Position numbers and translations under genes: made by a program. The notes below the pieces were generated by a model. The model did no database searches, was not told the DNA's origin, and was given only the letters and a program-made list of their open reading frames with translations. Shown in pieces: positions 17,093-24,921 of a stretch of DNA of 64,000 nucleotides (positions are counted from its first letter, which is position 1; each line of letters starts with the position of its first letter). The stretch is from assembly GCA_016786705.1 (NCBI GenBank), contig JAEUVV010000011.1:186001-250000 (forward strand), read 5' to 3'. This stretch comes from Taibaiella sp. (lineage in GTDB: Bacteria; Bacteroidota; Bacteroidia; Chitinophagales; Chitinophagaceae).

Positions 17093-18343
17093 TTAAGAAG
17101 CTGCTCTCAAAATGTCCAGCTTGGATTTCTCCAGCTTTTCTTTCGCGTATTCCAGCGTTATCGTAAAGCTACCGGTATGCTCTGCCGAAGGTAGTTCAAA
17201 CATGGCGTCCGTCAGGATCATCTCGCAGATCGTGCGCAAGCCCCGGCCTCCAAGCTTATAGGTATAAGCTTTATCAACCATATAGTCCAATGCGTCTTCA
17301 TCTACTTTCAGATCAATATTTTCATATTCGAACAGGCGTTTGTACTGGCGGATCAGCGCATTCTTTGGTTCCGTAAGGATACGTTTTAATGCTTCTTTAT
17401 CCAATGGGTTGAGGTAAGTAACTACCGGCAAACGACCCAAAAGCTCCGGGATCAGGCCAAATGCCCGTAAATCCTGCGCGTTCACATATTGCAACAGGTT
17501 ACTGCGGTCAAATTTATTTTTTTCTGTAGGGGATTTAAAGCCGATAGAACTGGTTTCGATACGACGCGCGATCATTTTATCAATCCCTTCAAAAGCACCG
17601 CCACAGATGAACAGGATATTCTGGGTATTGATCTTGATCATTTTCTGGTCCGGGTGCTTACGACCGCCCTGCGGGGGTACCAATACTTCAGAACCTTCCA
17701 GCAATTTCAGCAAAGACTGCTGAACGCCCTCCCCGCTTACATCACGGGTAATAGAAGGGTTATCGCTTTTACGGCCTATCTTATCTATTTCATCGATGTA
17801 AACGATCCCTTTCTGCGCGGCATCCACGTCATAATCACAGGCTTGCAGCAAACGGGTAAGGATGCTTTCCACATCTTCACCCACATAACCGGCCTGGGTA
17901 AACACCGTAGCATCCGCTATGGCAAAAGGCACCTGCAGGATACGGGCCACGGTTTTCGCGATCAGTGTTTTACCGGTACCGGTTTCGCCCACCATAATAA
18001 TATTGGACTTTTCGATCTCTACATCATCTTCCACCACATGCTTCAGGCGCTTGTAGTGGTTGTACATAGCCACTGCCATTACCTTTTTGGCATCGTCCTG
18101 ACCAATAATATATTGGTCCATGAAGGCCGCTATTTCTTTTGGTTTTAAAACCTTATGCTGATTAACATCATATTTGGCCTGGGTAGGGCTAACCGTTCCT
18201 TCACCATTACTGTCTACTATAATTGAATTAGCCTGACGCACACAATCATTACATATATTTCCGTGTACTCCTGTAATCAGCAACTCTACTTCCTGCTCTG
18301 CTCTCCCACAGAAAGAGCAAAAAGGACTACTTTTCTTCGCCAT
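17093..18343 (-). CDS. clpX: ATP-dependent Clp protease ATP-binding subunit ClpX
   Basis: 416 residues, the expected length. An N-terminal zinc-binding domain has [11 protein letters not shown] and CNDC (two CxxC pairs, about residues 8-37). It is followed by an AAA+ module with Walker A GETGTGKT, Walker [11 protein letters not shown], and the sensor/arginine region [16 protein letters not shown]. The C-terminal small domain has [10 protein letters not shown]. ClpX unfolds tagged or native substrates and passes them to ClpP; clpP is not in this window. Walker A has E where many ClpX proteins have P (GPTGSGKT), a mild variation. The upstream HIT gene is 32 bp away in the same direction, and a TAnnTTTG element lies in the gap. 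Confidence 0.97.
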   Translation of the reverse strand: MAKKSSPFCSFCGRAEQEVELLITGVHGNICNDCVRQANSIIVDSNGEGTVSPTQAKYDVNQHKVLKPKEIAAFMDQYIIGQDDAKKVMAVAMYNHYKRLKHVVEDDVEIEKSNIIMVGETGTGKTLIAKTVARILQVPFAIADATVFTQAGYVGEDVESILTRLLQACDYDVDAAQKGIVYIDEIDKIGRKSDNPSITRDVSGEGVQQSLLKLLEGSEVLVPPQGGRKHPDQKMIKINTQNILFICGGAFEGIDKMIARRIETSSIGFKSPTEKNKFDRSNLLQYVNAQDLRAFGLIPELLGRLPVVTYLNPLDKEALKRILTEPKNALIRQYKRLFEYENIDLKVDEDALDYMVDKAYTYKLGGRGLRTICEMILTDAMFELPSAEHTGSFTITLEYAKEKLEKSKLDILRAAS

Positions 18344-18365
18344 CTTTAAATTTTCAGAATTTGTG

Positions 18366-18373
18366 CAAAGTTA
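18366..18373 (-). promoter_or_regulatory. Candidate -7 element of a clpX promoter
   Basis: On the minus strand TAACTTTG matches the Bacteroidota -7 consensus TAnnTTTG and lies 22 bp before the clpX start. No well-spaced -33 TTG was found, so the call is tentative. Confidence 0.4.
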
Positions 18374-18375
18374 CA

Positions 18376-18768
18376 TTATAAATGGGCAATAATTTTAGCC
18401 TGAATTGCTTTGAACTCCTCCTCTGTTAATTTGATCTTGGGATTAGTAAAATTCAGGTCATCAGCCGAGCTGATCGGGATCAGGTGCATATGGGCATGCG
18501 GCACTTCTATACCTACGACACTCAGCCCGCAGCGGTTACATTCCGGGAAGGCCTTTTCAATTGCTTTGGCAATTGGCTGTGCAAAGGTCAGCCACTGGCT
18601 CAATACATCGGCCGGCGCATCCCAGATCTTATCTACTTCCTGCTTGGGCACTACCAGCACGTGACCGGCCCTTAAAGGAAAAATATCCAGGAAAGCATAA
18701 AAAGTATCATTTTCCGCGATTTTATAAGAAGGCAACTCGCCATTAATAACTTTTGTGAATATAGACAT
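18376..18768 (-). CDS. HIT-family (histidine triad) nucleotide hydrolase
   Basis: 130 residues. The histidine triad is present as HAHMHLIP (H-x-H-x-H-x-x form) near residue 94, with the upstream FLDIFPLRAGHVLVVPK segment and N-terminal MSIFTKVINGELPSYKIAE typical of HINT/YcfF-type proteins. Members hydrolyse purine nucleoside phosphoramidates or dinucleotide polyphosphates. No second catalytic domain is attached. It precedes clpX by 32 bp and may be partly cotranscribed with it. Confidence 0.92.
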   Translation of the reverse strand: MSIFTKVINGELPSYKIAENDTFYAFLDIFPLRAGHVLVVPKQEVDKIWDAPADVLSQWLTFAQPIAKAIEKAFPECNRCGLSVVGIEVPHAHMHLIPISSADDLNFTNPKIKLTEEEFKAIQAKIIAHL

Positions 18769-19087
18769 AGTAAAACTTTAGCCCCGAAATTAGTAAAAAA
18801 GCGTTTATCATAAAACATCTTTAGCCAGGATGATGCTCCATACAAGCTTTGTTTCCACCTTTACAAAAAATCGAATTGACTTAGCAGTAATTAGCCGAAT
18901 CCCAAACAAGTGAGCTTCCCTTCTGTGGAATATAATTTGTTTACCATTAAATTTTTAAGTAGCTGTCAGGCATATCATAAATCATAACATTGAATTAATA
19001 CGATTTGGAGGGAATACAGGAATTCCCCTATTGTTTGTTATTAATAATTATCAGATATTTGCCGCTCACTTAACCTATTTAAAAAAT
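18769..19087. other. Gene-free region at the left edge of the accessory island
   Basis: No gene, terminator or convincing promoter is recognised. The sequence becomes AT-rich towards the right, marking the change from the housekeeping HIT/clpX genes to the AT-rich lipoprotein island. An in-frame ATG at 19031 exists but is judged not to be the start of the next gene. Confidence 0.5.
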
Positions 19088-20791
19088 ATGAAAAAACTGT
19101 TCATTCTTCTTTCTATAGGAGGAATACTGACACTTACATTCAATTCCTGTAAGAAAAATCATTTAGAAAATGATAACCTGCAGACTTTATCAGGAACTGC
19201 AATATTAGATGAAGAAACACAATATGCAGAAGAAGGACAACCAACAGTATTAGGAGAACAACTTCCTATCCCTTACACTATTGCAAATATGACTGCCGCT
19301 TATGAATCCTTAATGGCTGAGCCAAGAAAAGAGGGAAACAGGTCATTGAATACTGTTAACATTCGTGGTACCCATAAATACATCAAGTTTAAGCCAACTA
19401 CAGAAGAACAATTAGAAGCGCTGCTTACATCTGATTTAGTTGTTTACGACTATCCATTAGATAGGCAAGAATTAATAGTCGGAAAATTTTATCGGGATCC
19501 TAATGTCCCTGATGATCAACCGACTTATCAATATGCAACTGTTCGTAACGGAACTACATTGCCAGCGGGTGTTGACTATGAGGTATTAACAGAAATGTAC
19601 ATTCCGGAGGAAGATATTGAGCTTTTAGGAACCGGAAACACTAACTACAAATTTGTTTATACCCTTGTTCAAAGAGCCGAAAACATATCAGGTTTTACGC
19701 CTTGGGAACTTGCCCACAACATTCCTTGGGGTAATCTAGGTGAACCAGGGCAATGGTATCCCAATCCGAATGTTAACCCTCCGGGTGGAGGCGGAGCGCC
19801 TGTGTACGGCACTATCCGTATTTTTGATACCAGGCTAAATGCACTTATTCCTTTTGAGGGAGCAAAAGTTACTGCCAGAAGGGGTGCCAGGACAAGACAA
19901 GGTTATACAAATGCTAATGGTCAATATGGACTAGATGGTCTTCCATTCATACATGGAACAAAAGTAGACTTCAAATTGCATATGGATCGCGAGCATTATG
20001 CCGTTAAAGATAATAACGGTAGCCGTGCAAATATTAAGAGGAATAACATACAAAGTAACCATTGGAGCCACGATATTACCGTGGGGTATGAAAACATGCA
20101 AGGTCACATGTTCAGGGCAGCATTTAGATATTTTTACCTAAATATTGACGGGCTTAAAAGACCAAGAACCTCTGGAAGCACAAGTTTAATAGCTAAAAAT
20201 GAAGCTGATTTTGCTGGTCATTATAATGGGTTTAGAGATCGGATCAGAGTAGCAAGATTAGATGGAAACAATGAAGCATATGATTCTGATGAATATTTTG
20301 GTATTACAATACATGAATTAGCTCATTTATCCCATAAGAATGTTATTGATGGTGGAGGTCTTGCCTTTGATGATCTTCCAGACCTTATTCCTGAAAGCTG
20401 GTCTATAGCCGTTCAATGGCACTTGACTAATATTGAATACAGGGGAAGAGGAATTGCTAATTATGGAGCTGTAGATTATTTTGTACCTGGATTAAGAAGG
20501 CCACATGCTTATGCCTTTCAATATTGGCAAAGAAATTCTGACGCTATAAATAACCAGTACACGTCACTTTTTATTAACTTAGTGGATAATTTCAATGAAT
20601 TAGGTAATAATTTTCCTTTTCGAGGAGCAGGTGTAATAAATGATCAGGTAACGGGTTATACTTTAGCTACTATTGAAACTTTTATGCTCCATAGTGTTTA
20701 CGGACTTGGTAGCTTAAGTACACATTTAAAAGCTAATAGACCTCCAGGCGTAACAGAAGCACAAATAGATCAGCTTTTAAGTCAATATTAA
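19088..20791 (+). CDS. Putative zinc metalloprotease lipoprotein (HELAH), intact copy of the island
   Basis: The start at 19088 (567 residues) is chosen because MKKLFILLSIGGILTLTFNS then Cys-Lys-Lys is a clean lipoprotein signal; the ATG at 19031 adds 19 residues ahead of it. An N-terminal region (THKYIKFKPTTEEQLEALL, YDYPLD, QPTYQYATV) resembles one seen in many Bacteroidota secreted proteins. It is followed by a carboxypeptidase-regulatory-like beta domain (about 235-310: GAKVTARRGARTRQGYTNANG). Then comes the zinc motif HELAH at residues 409-413, with a possible third ligand in PESWSIAVQW about 25 residues later. The C-terminus (NDQVTGYTLATIETFML ... PPGVTEAQIDQLLSQY) is the part repeated as fragments downstream. 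A small lipoprotein gene follows 20 bp later. Protease activity is inferred from the motif; the substrate is unknown. Confidence 0.75.
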   Translation: MKKLFILLSIGGILTLTFNSCKKNHLENDNLQTLSGTAILDEETQYAEEGQPTVLGEQLPIPYTIANMTAAYESLMAEPRKEGNRSLNTVNIRGTHKYIKFKPTTEEQLEALLTSDLVVYDYPLDRQELIVGKFYRDPNVPDDQPTYQYATVRNGTTLPAGVDYEVLTEMYIPEEDIELLGTGNTNYKFVYTLVQRAENISGFTPWELAHNIPWGNLGEPGQWYPNPNVNPPGGGGAPVYGTIRIFDTRLNALIPFEGAKVTARRGARTRQGYTNANGQYGLDGLPFIHGTKVDFKLHMDREHYAVKDNNGSRANIKRNNIQSNHWSHDITVGYENMQGHMFRAAFRYFYLNIDGLKRPRTSGSTSLIAKNEADFAGHYNGFRDRIRVARLDGNNEAYDSDEYFGITIHELAHLSHKNVIDGGGLAFDDLPDLIPESWSIAVQWHLTNIEYRGRGIANYGAVDYFVPGLRRPHAYAFQYWQRNSDAINNQYTSLFINLVDNFNELGNNFPFRGAGVINDQVTGYTLATIETFMLHSVYGLGSLSTHLKANRPPGVTEAQIDQLLSQY

Positions 20792-20811
20792 TCATTATTC
20801 AATATCAAACA

Positions 20812-21294
20812 ATGAGAAATATTTTATGGATTTGCTTAGTGCTCTTGGTTTTGAGTAACATAGGTTGCGTAAAAGATAAAATGACAGCCTATAAAGCGAC
20901 CTTACACAATAATTCTGGAGCTGATGTATTAATATTACCCTATAAAAATGGTTTAGTATTATCATCAGATACAATCAGGTTAACCAATGGCGGAAGCATT
21001 GAAATTGCTAATGGTTCTGATTGGGGAGATGTAAAAGTTGCCGGGTTTTCATCGGACTATTTTGGAGGACCAAATGATTCAACAATAATTTTGTTTAATG
21101 ATTCATTTAGAGTGGCACATTATGCCAACGTTCCAGCAACTTTATCATCAAAACATTACCTTTTTGAATCAAATAGGAACCTTTTGAACCCTTTAAATTA
21201 TGAATTTATTAGAGAAAAAAACACGAAAGGTAACTTCATTAATGTTCACGATTACTATTTCACAGCAGATGATTATAACTTTGCAAGGCAGTAG
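20812..21294 (+). CDS. Small lipoprotein with C-terminal DYNFARQ motif (copy L1)
   Basis: 160 residues. The signal peptide (MRNILWICLVLLVLSNIG) ends at Cys-Val-Lys-Asp. The middle is a probable beta domain beginning YKATLHNNSGADVLILPYKNG, aligned in outline with the other three island lipoproteins (hydrophobic strand, then N-N-S/T, then a V-x-I/L-x-P strand). The protein ends FTADDYNFARQ. It follows the intact protease gene by 20 bp and is followed by a hairpin, so the two form one transcription unit. I do not recognise the family. Possible roles are a partner or inhibitor of the protease, or an immunity protein; both are inference from context. Its codon use is AT-rich like the rest of the island. 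Confidence 0.75.
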   Translation: MRNILWICLVLLVLSNIGCVKDKMTAYKATLHNNSGADVLILPYKNGLVLSSDTIRLTNGGSIEIANGSDWGDVKVAGFSSDYFGGPNDSTIILFNDSFRVAHYANVPATLSSKHYLFESNRNLLNPLNYEFIREKNTKGNFINVHDYYFTADDYNFARQ

Positions 21295-21328
21295 TTTTAA
21301 AGCCTGTAACGAATACTAATTAAAATAG

Positions 21329-21358
21329 AAATGAGGTAGTGGAAATGCTACCTCATTT
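21329..21358 (+). terminator. Terminator-like hairpin after L1 (duplicated after L3)
   Basis: Arms AAATGAGGTAG (21329-21339) and CTACCTCATTT (21348-21358), followed by TCT. The same arms recur at 22674-22703 after the third small lipoprotein, so the hairpin was duplicated with the unit. Confidence 0.7.
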
Positions 21359-21375
21359 TCTATACTGCCTTTCAG

Positions 21376-21537
21376 GGAAGACCAAACGATCAGGTAACGG
21401 GGTATACTTTAGCTAATATTGAAGCAAACATGCTAAGAAACTCCTTTGCGTTAGGCACTTTAAGTCAACAGCTTAAAGCTAACAGACCTGCCGGAGTAAC
21501 AGAAACCCAAATTGATCTATTATTAAGTTCATACTAA
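21376..21537 (+). pseudogene. 3' remnant of the protease gene (P2, 53 codons)
   Basis: This stretch reads in one frame as GRPNDQVTGYTLANIEANML ... LKANRPAGVTETQIDLLLSSY followed by a stop. It aligns without gaps with the last 53 residues or so of the intact HELAH lipoprotein (INDQVTGYTLATIETFML ... PPGVTEAQIDQLLSQY). No upstream part of the protease gene precedes it: the sequence goes straight from the L1 hairpin into this fragment. The stop is 13 bp before the next small lipoprotein, close to the 20-bp spacing of the intact pair, so the fragment keeps the original protease-partner junction. Confidence 0.85.
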
Positions 21538-21550
21538 ATAAAAATTCAAG

Positions 21551-22033
21551 ATGAATAAGTATATTAAAGGATTTCTTTCGTTGATTTTAATCACAATCTT
21601 TAGTAGTTGTATAAAAGATTATGTGAGTAATACAGAAACATTTCTCATTAACAACACTAATCATGTTATTGAAATTTATCCTTATACTGGCGGTTTTACG
21701 CATCCCAGCAATAAAGTTATTATTTATCCTAATCAGAGAATAAGTGTTCTTAAGGAAAATGTAAGAGGAAAATCATTAAATCCAATTTATGGCACAAACC
21801 TCCAGCCTTTCGACTCAACTGTTGTAACTTTTGACACTATCTACAGGGTCACGCATCGGAGTTTTAGGGATAGTGCTACCTTATGTTCAAAGTGTATTGC
21901 ATTCTCTAACACTAGAAATATCAGTAATGAAGAAAACTACATAGAAACAGTTACAAAAAATCACAAAAAATTCCTTCGTGGATATTATGAATACATTTTC
22001 ACCGAAGATGATTACAACTTTGCAAGACAGTAG
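21551..22033 (+). CDS. Small lipoprotein with C-terminal DYNFARQ motif (copy L2)
   Basis: 160 residues. The signal peptide MNKYIKGFLSLILITIFSS is followed by Cys-Ile-Lys-Asp. The mature region contains FLINNTNHVIEIYPYTGGFT, a central variable stretch, then SFRDSATLCSKCIAF (two cysteines three apart), and ends FTEDDYNFARQ. Its first 50 residues are identical to those of L4, while the core (about 51-107) carries most of the differences between the two. It is preceded by protease remnant P2 and followed, 6 bp after its stop, by remnant P3. The family is not recognised. An immunity-like or protease-partner function is an inference from the repeated pairing. Confidence 0.75.
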   Translation: MNKYIKGFLSLILITIFSSCIKDYVSNTETFLINNTNHVIEIYPYTGGFTHPSNKVIIYPNQRISVLKENVRGKSLNPIYGTNLQPFDSTVVTFDTIYRVTHRSFRDSATLCSKCIAFSNTRNISNEENYIETVTKNHKKFLRGYYEYIFTEDDYNFARQ

Positions 22034-22039
22034 GCTTGA

Positions 22040-22090
22040 CCGCCCGGCGTCACAGAAGCACAAATTGATTTGCTATTGAGCTTTTACTAA
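22040..22090 (+). pseudogene. Minimal 3' remnant of the protease gene (P3, 16 codons)
   Basis: The stretch reads PPGVTEAQIDLLLSFY plus stop, matching the final PPGVTEAQIDQLLSQY of the intact protease at 13 of 16 positions or better. It begins only 6 bp after the stop of L2 and ends 51 bp before L3. This shows that a protease copy once preceded L3 and was deleted almost completely. Confidence 0.8.
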
Positions 22091-22141
22091 GTGTTTTCTT
22101 AAAAGTAATGGTTAAATTATCATTGATTCAAAATAGAATTT

Positions 22142-22639
22142 ATGAAAAGGTTTCTTAAGGTCTTAGTTTTACTTTGTTTTGCTGGAAGCATTTTCAGTTG
22201 TAAAAAAGAATCTACGACTTTTTCTTATGCTTGGATATTAAATAACTCAACAGTTAACGTGAAATTAATTCCCGTAAAAAATAGCCAATTAAACGCAGTT
22301 GAGAGTATCATTATTCGTAACAACGATAGTATAAAAATTATTACAAATGATTTTGCAGGTAAAGGCAAATTAAAAAATCCAGGATTTCAAAATGAAGTTT
22401 TGCTAACTGCAGATGCTTTATTAGTAATATTTAACAATACTGATAGTGTAATTCATTACAGAGATACCTCTTCACCGAACATGTTTCCAAATATAAATTC
22501 GGTTTATCAAACGAATGAGAGAGGTTTTATGAATATTGCAAACTGGAAATGGTCATACAAAGATGTAAGCAAACATAAACTAGAGAATTACTACAAGTTT
22601 ATTTTTACCGAAGAAGATTACAACTTTGCAAGACAGTAG
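22142..22639 (+). CDS. Small lipoprotein with C-terminal DYNFARQ motif (copy L3, divergent)
   Basis: 165 residues. The signal peptide MKRFLKVLVLLCFAGSIFS is followed by Cys-Lys-Lys-Glu. The mature part (YAWILNNSTVNVKLIPVKNS, NSVYQTNERGFMNIANW) is clearly different from L1, L2 and L4, except for the pattern of the first strands and the last residues (YYKFIFTEEDYNFARQ). The conservation of the tail despite the diverged body argues that the tail is functionally constrained or is a recombination end-point. It is followed by a hairpin nearly identical to that after L1. Family and function are not known. Confidence 0.72.
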   Translation: MKRFLKVLVLLCFAGSIFSCKKESTTFSYAWILNNSTVNVKLIPVKNSQLNAVESIIIRNNDSIKIITNDFAGKGKLKNPGFQNEVLLTADALLVIFNNTDSVIHYRDTSSPNMFPNINSVYQTNERGFMNIANWKWSYKDVSKHKLENYYKFIFTEEDYNFARQ

Positions 22640-22673
22640 TCTTATCGTCTTAAATGAATAATAATTAAGATAG

Positions 22674-22703
22674 AAATGAGGTAGCATACTAACTACCTCA
22701 TTT
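22674..22703 (+). terminator. Terminator-like hairpin after L3 (copy of the one after L1)
   Basis: Arms AAATGAGGTAG (22674-22684) and CTACCTCATTT (22693-22703), same arms as at 21329-21358 but with a different loop sequence. Confidence 0.7.
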
Positions 22704-22753
22704 TCTATGCTGCTAAAGCTTCTCATTACTCGACTGAATTAAATCTTGAATAA

Positions 22754-23011
22754 AGTTTTGATCAATTCCTTTACAACGTTCTTGATCCAGTAAACATAAG
22801 TTTATTCATTAATTTAACAGACGATTTTAATGATATGACTGGATTTCCTCGAAGACCAAATGATCAAGTAACGGGTTATACTCTAGCTAATATTGAAGCA
22901 AACATGCTAAGAAACTCCTTTGCGTTAGGCACTTTAAGTCAACAGCTTAAAGCTAACAGGCCTGCCGGAGTAACAGAAGCCTAAATTGATCTATTATTAA
23001 GTTCATACTAA
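22754..23011 (+). pseudogene. 3' remnant of the protease gene with internal stop (P4)
   Basis: One frame runs from 22754 (just after an in-frame TAA) to the stop ending at 23011. It reads NISLFINLTDDFNDMTGFP ... NDQVTGYTLANIEANML ... LKANRPAGVTEA, then an internal TAA at 22982-22984, then IDLLLSSY. It matches the intact protease from SLFINLVDNFNE to its end. In P2 the internal stop position is CAA (Gln), so P4 acquired a C-to-T change. Being the longest of the three remnants, it shows that full protease genes, not just tails, were duplicated and then eroded from the 5' side. L4 starts 13 bp after it. Confidence 0.85.
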
Positions 23012-23024
23012 ATAAAAATTTAAG

Positions 23025-23507
23025 ATGAATAAGTATATTAAAGGATTTCTTTCATTGATTTTAATCACAATCTTTAGTAGTTGTATAAAAGATTATGTGA
23101 GTAATACAGAAACATTTCTCATTAACAATACAAATCATGTTATTGAGATTTACCCCTATACTGGTGGATTCACAGATCCTAATAGTAAGATCATTATTTA
23201 TCCTAATGAAAGGATTTCAGTTTATAAAGATAATGTATGGGGCAAAAGTTTAAAACCTAATTACGGTACTTTGCTCCAACCTTATGATTCAGTTGTTATC
23301 GCTTTCGACACTATCTACAGGGTTGCTCATCGGAGTTTTAGGGATAGTGCTACCTTATGTTCAAAATGTATTGCTTTTTCTAGTAATAGAAATATCAGTA
23401 ATGAAGAAAGCTACATAGAAACAGTTACAAAAAATCACAAAAAGTATCTTCAAGGATATTATGAATACATTTTCACCGAAGATGATTACAATTTTGCAAG
23501 ACAATAA
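23025..23507 (+). CDS. Small lipoprotein with C-terminal DYNFARQ motif (copy L4)
   Basis: 160 residues, a close paralogue of L2. The first 50 residues are identical; by my count about 21 of the remaining 110 differ, mostly between residues 51 and 107 (for example QRISVLKENVRG versus ERISVYKDNVWG). It retains SFRDSATLCSKCIAF and ends FTEDDYNFARQ. Lipobox cysteine after IFSS. It is the last gene of the island and is followed by a bidirectional terminator facing icd. The pattern of a conserved export and anchor region with a diverged core is what one expects for paralogues with changed binding specificity; that interpretation is inference. Confidence 0.75.
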   Translation: MNKYIKGFLSLILITIFSSCIKDYVSNTETFLINNTNHVIEIYPYTGGFTDPNSKIIIYPNERISVYKDNVWGKSLKPNYGTLLQPYDSVVIAFDTIYRVAHRSFRDSATLCSKCIAFSSNRNISNEESYIETVTKNHKKYLQGYYEYIFTEDDYNFARQ

Positions 23508-23557
23508 GAAAACAGAGTTGGAATGGTTTGAGCTTTAAACGCAACATACTGTTCAAT

Positions 23558-23591
23558 AAAAATAGCGCCTTCTTTCAAAGGCGCTATTTTT
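23558..23591. terminator. Bidirectional terminator between L4 and icd
   Basis: Perfect 14-bp arms AAAAATAGCGCCTT (23558-23571) and AAGGCGCTATTTTT (23578-23591) with a 6-nt loop; A/T runs on both sides suit the convergent genes. Confidence 0.9.
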
Positions 23592-23610
23592 TTAATATCA
23601 TTTTATTTGA

Positions 23611-24921
23611 TTACAAACTGCTGGATTGTTGCAGCTGGCCTTCACCGGTAATAATACCCATATTCTCCACTACCTGTGCGCCGAACTCCGATGTTTTCAA
23701 CAAAGTAGCACCGGTCATCAGGTTGTAAAAGTCAATGGTTACCTGTTTGCGCATAATAGTTGCTTCTACTGCAGAAATAATCATATCTGCAGCTTCTTTC
23801 CAACCCATATATTCCAGCATCATACAGCCACTCAGGATCACAGAGCAAGGATTCATAGAATCCGTACCCGCAAATTTAGGCGCTGTACCATGTGTTGCTT
23901 CAAATACCGCGTAACCGGTTTTGTAGTTGATATTAGCACCAGGAGCGATACCTATACCACCAACGATAGCCGCTAATGCATCTGAAATATAATCACCGTT
24001 AAGATTCAGGGTAGCCACTACAGAGTAATCTCTTGGTGCTAATAAGATTTGTTGCAGGAAGTTATCCGCGATCACATCTTTCACCAGTAATTTACCATCT
24101 GCCAGCGCTTTTTTCTGTACTTCGTTGGCATGTGCTTCGCCATGCGCTTTTTTCAGCTCATCCCACTCGTCCCAGGTAAATGTCCTGTCGCCAAACTCCT
24201 GGCGCGCTACTTCATAACCCCATTTTTTGAAGCTACCTTCGGTAAACTTCATGATGTTACCTTTATGTACAATTGATACAGATGGCTTATGGTGTTCCAG
24301 CGCATATTCGATCGCGGCCCGCACCAGGCGCTTGGTACCTTCTTCAGATACCGGTTTAACGCCATAGGAAGACTGGCCGGGGAAACGCACTTTGCTCACG
24401 CCCATTTCATTCAGCAAAAATTGCTCGAATTTTTTAGCCTCTTCAGAACCCGCCTGCCATTCGATACCGGCATAAATGTCTTCCGTATTTTCACGGAAAA
24501 TGGTCATATCTACATACTCAGGGTGTACTACAGGGGAAGGAACGCCCTTGAACCATTGCACCGGGCGCAGGCATACGTAAAGGTCCAGGTCCTGGCGCAT
24601 CGCCACATTCAAAGAGCGGATACCCCCACCAATAGGTGTAGTCAATGGTCCTTTTATAGACACAATATATTCTTTAGCGATCTCTAAAGTTTCTTTCGGC
24701 AACCATTCGCCGGTCGCCTTGAACGCTTTTTCACCCGCCAGCATTTCTTTCCATTCAATCTTACGCTCACCATTGTAAGCTTTTGCTACTGCGGCATCAA
24801 ATACTTTCTGGGCTACTGTCCAGATTTCAGGACCAATACCATCACCTTCAATAAAAGGAATAACGGGATGATTAGGAACTTGCAACTTCCCGTCAGCACC
24901 CATAACTATTTTCTCTGCCAT
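23611..24921 (-). CDS. icd: Isocitrate dehydrogenase, NADP-type
   Basis: 436 residues, close to the homodimeric bacterial NADP enzyme. Visible landmarks are [13 protein letters not shown] at the N-terminus, [20 protein letters not shown] (substrate-binding serine and arginines; the serine is the phosphorylation site in the E. coli enzyme), [14 protein letters not shown], and [17 protein letters not shown] near the cofactor site. It converts isocitrate to 2-oxoglutarate and CO2 in the TCA cycle. It is transcribed alone towards the lipoprotein island. Upstream on the minus strand a TAATTTCG element resembles the Bacteroidota -7 box. Identification is secure. Confidence 0.96.
   Translation of the reverse strand: MAEKIVMGADGKLQVPNHPVIPFIEGDGIGPEIWTVAQKVFDAAVAKAYNGERKIEWKEMLAGEKAFKATGEWLPKETLEIAKEYIVSIKGPLTTPIGGGIRSLNVAMRQDLDLYVCLRPVQWFKGVPSPVVHPEYVDMTIFRENTEDIYAGIEWQAGSEEAKKFEQFLLNEMGVSKVRFPGQSSYGVKPVSEEGTKRLVRAAIEYALEHHKPSVSIVHKGNIMKFTEGSFKKWGYEVARQEFGDRTFTWDEWDELKKAHGEAHANEVQKKALADGKLLVKDVIADNFLQQILLAPRDYSVVATLNLNGDYISDALAAIVGGIGIAPGANINYKTGYAVFEATHGTAPKFAGTDSMNPCSVILSGCMMLEYMGWKEAADMIISAVEATIMRKQVTIDFYNLMTGATLLKTSEFGAQVVENMGIITGEGQLQQSSSL

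Larger units (their letters stand above)
21376..23507 (+). repeat. Gapless direct repeat [protease 3' remnant + small lipoprotein], copies at 21376-22033 and 22850-23507
   Basis: The two copies are aligned at a constant offset of 1474 bp without insertions over about 658 bp. Identity is highest in the first ~300 bp (remnant, 13-bp gap, signal-peptide region) and falls in the lipoprotein core. The unit between them contains remnant P3, L3 and the duplicated hairpin. Confidence 0.85.

Noticed and set aside
17489..18148. 219-codon frame antisense to clpX
   Set aside because: It mirrors a conserved gene; codon pattern follows the clpX reading frame and no family features are seen.
18790..19000. 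Possible tRNA or small RNA in the gap after the HIT gene
   Set aside because: No cloverleaf arms, TTCGA-type T-loop or CCA end could be found.
20300..20330. Reading the HELAH protein as an M43/pappalysin-type gingipain-like peptidase with a named family
   Set aside because: Only HExxH and a possible downstream glutamate are visible; there is no clear extended HExxHxxGxxH motif, so no family name is assigned.
23528..23728. 66-codon frame after L4 running into icd
   Set aside because: It spans the bidirectional terminator and the antisense end of icd, so it cannot be a real gene.
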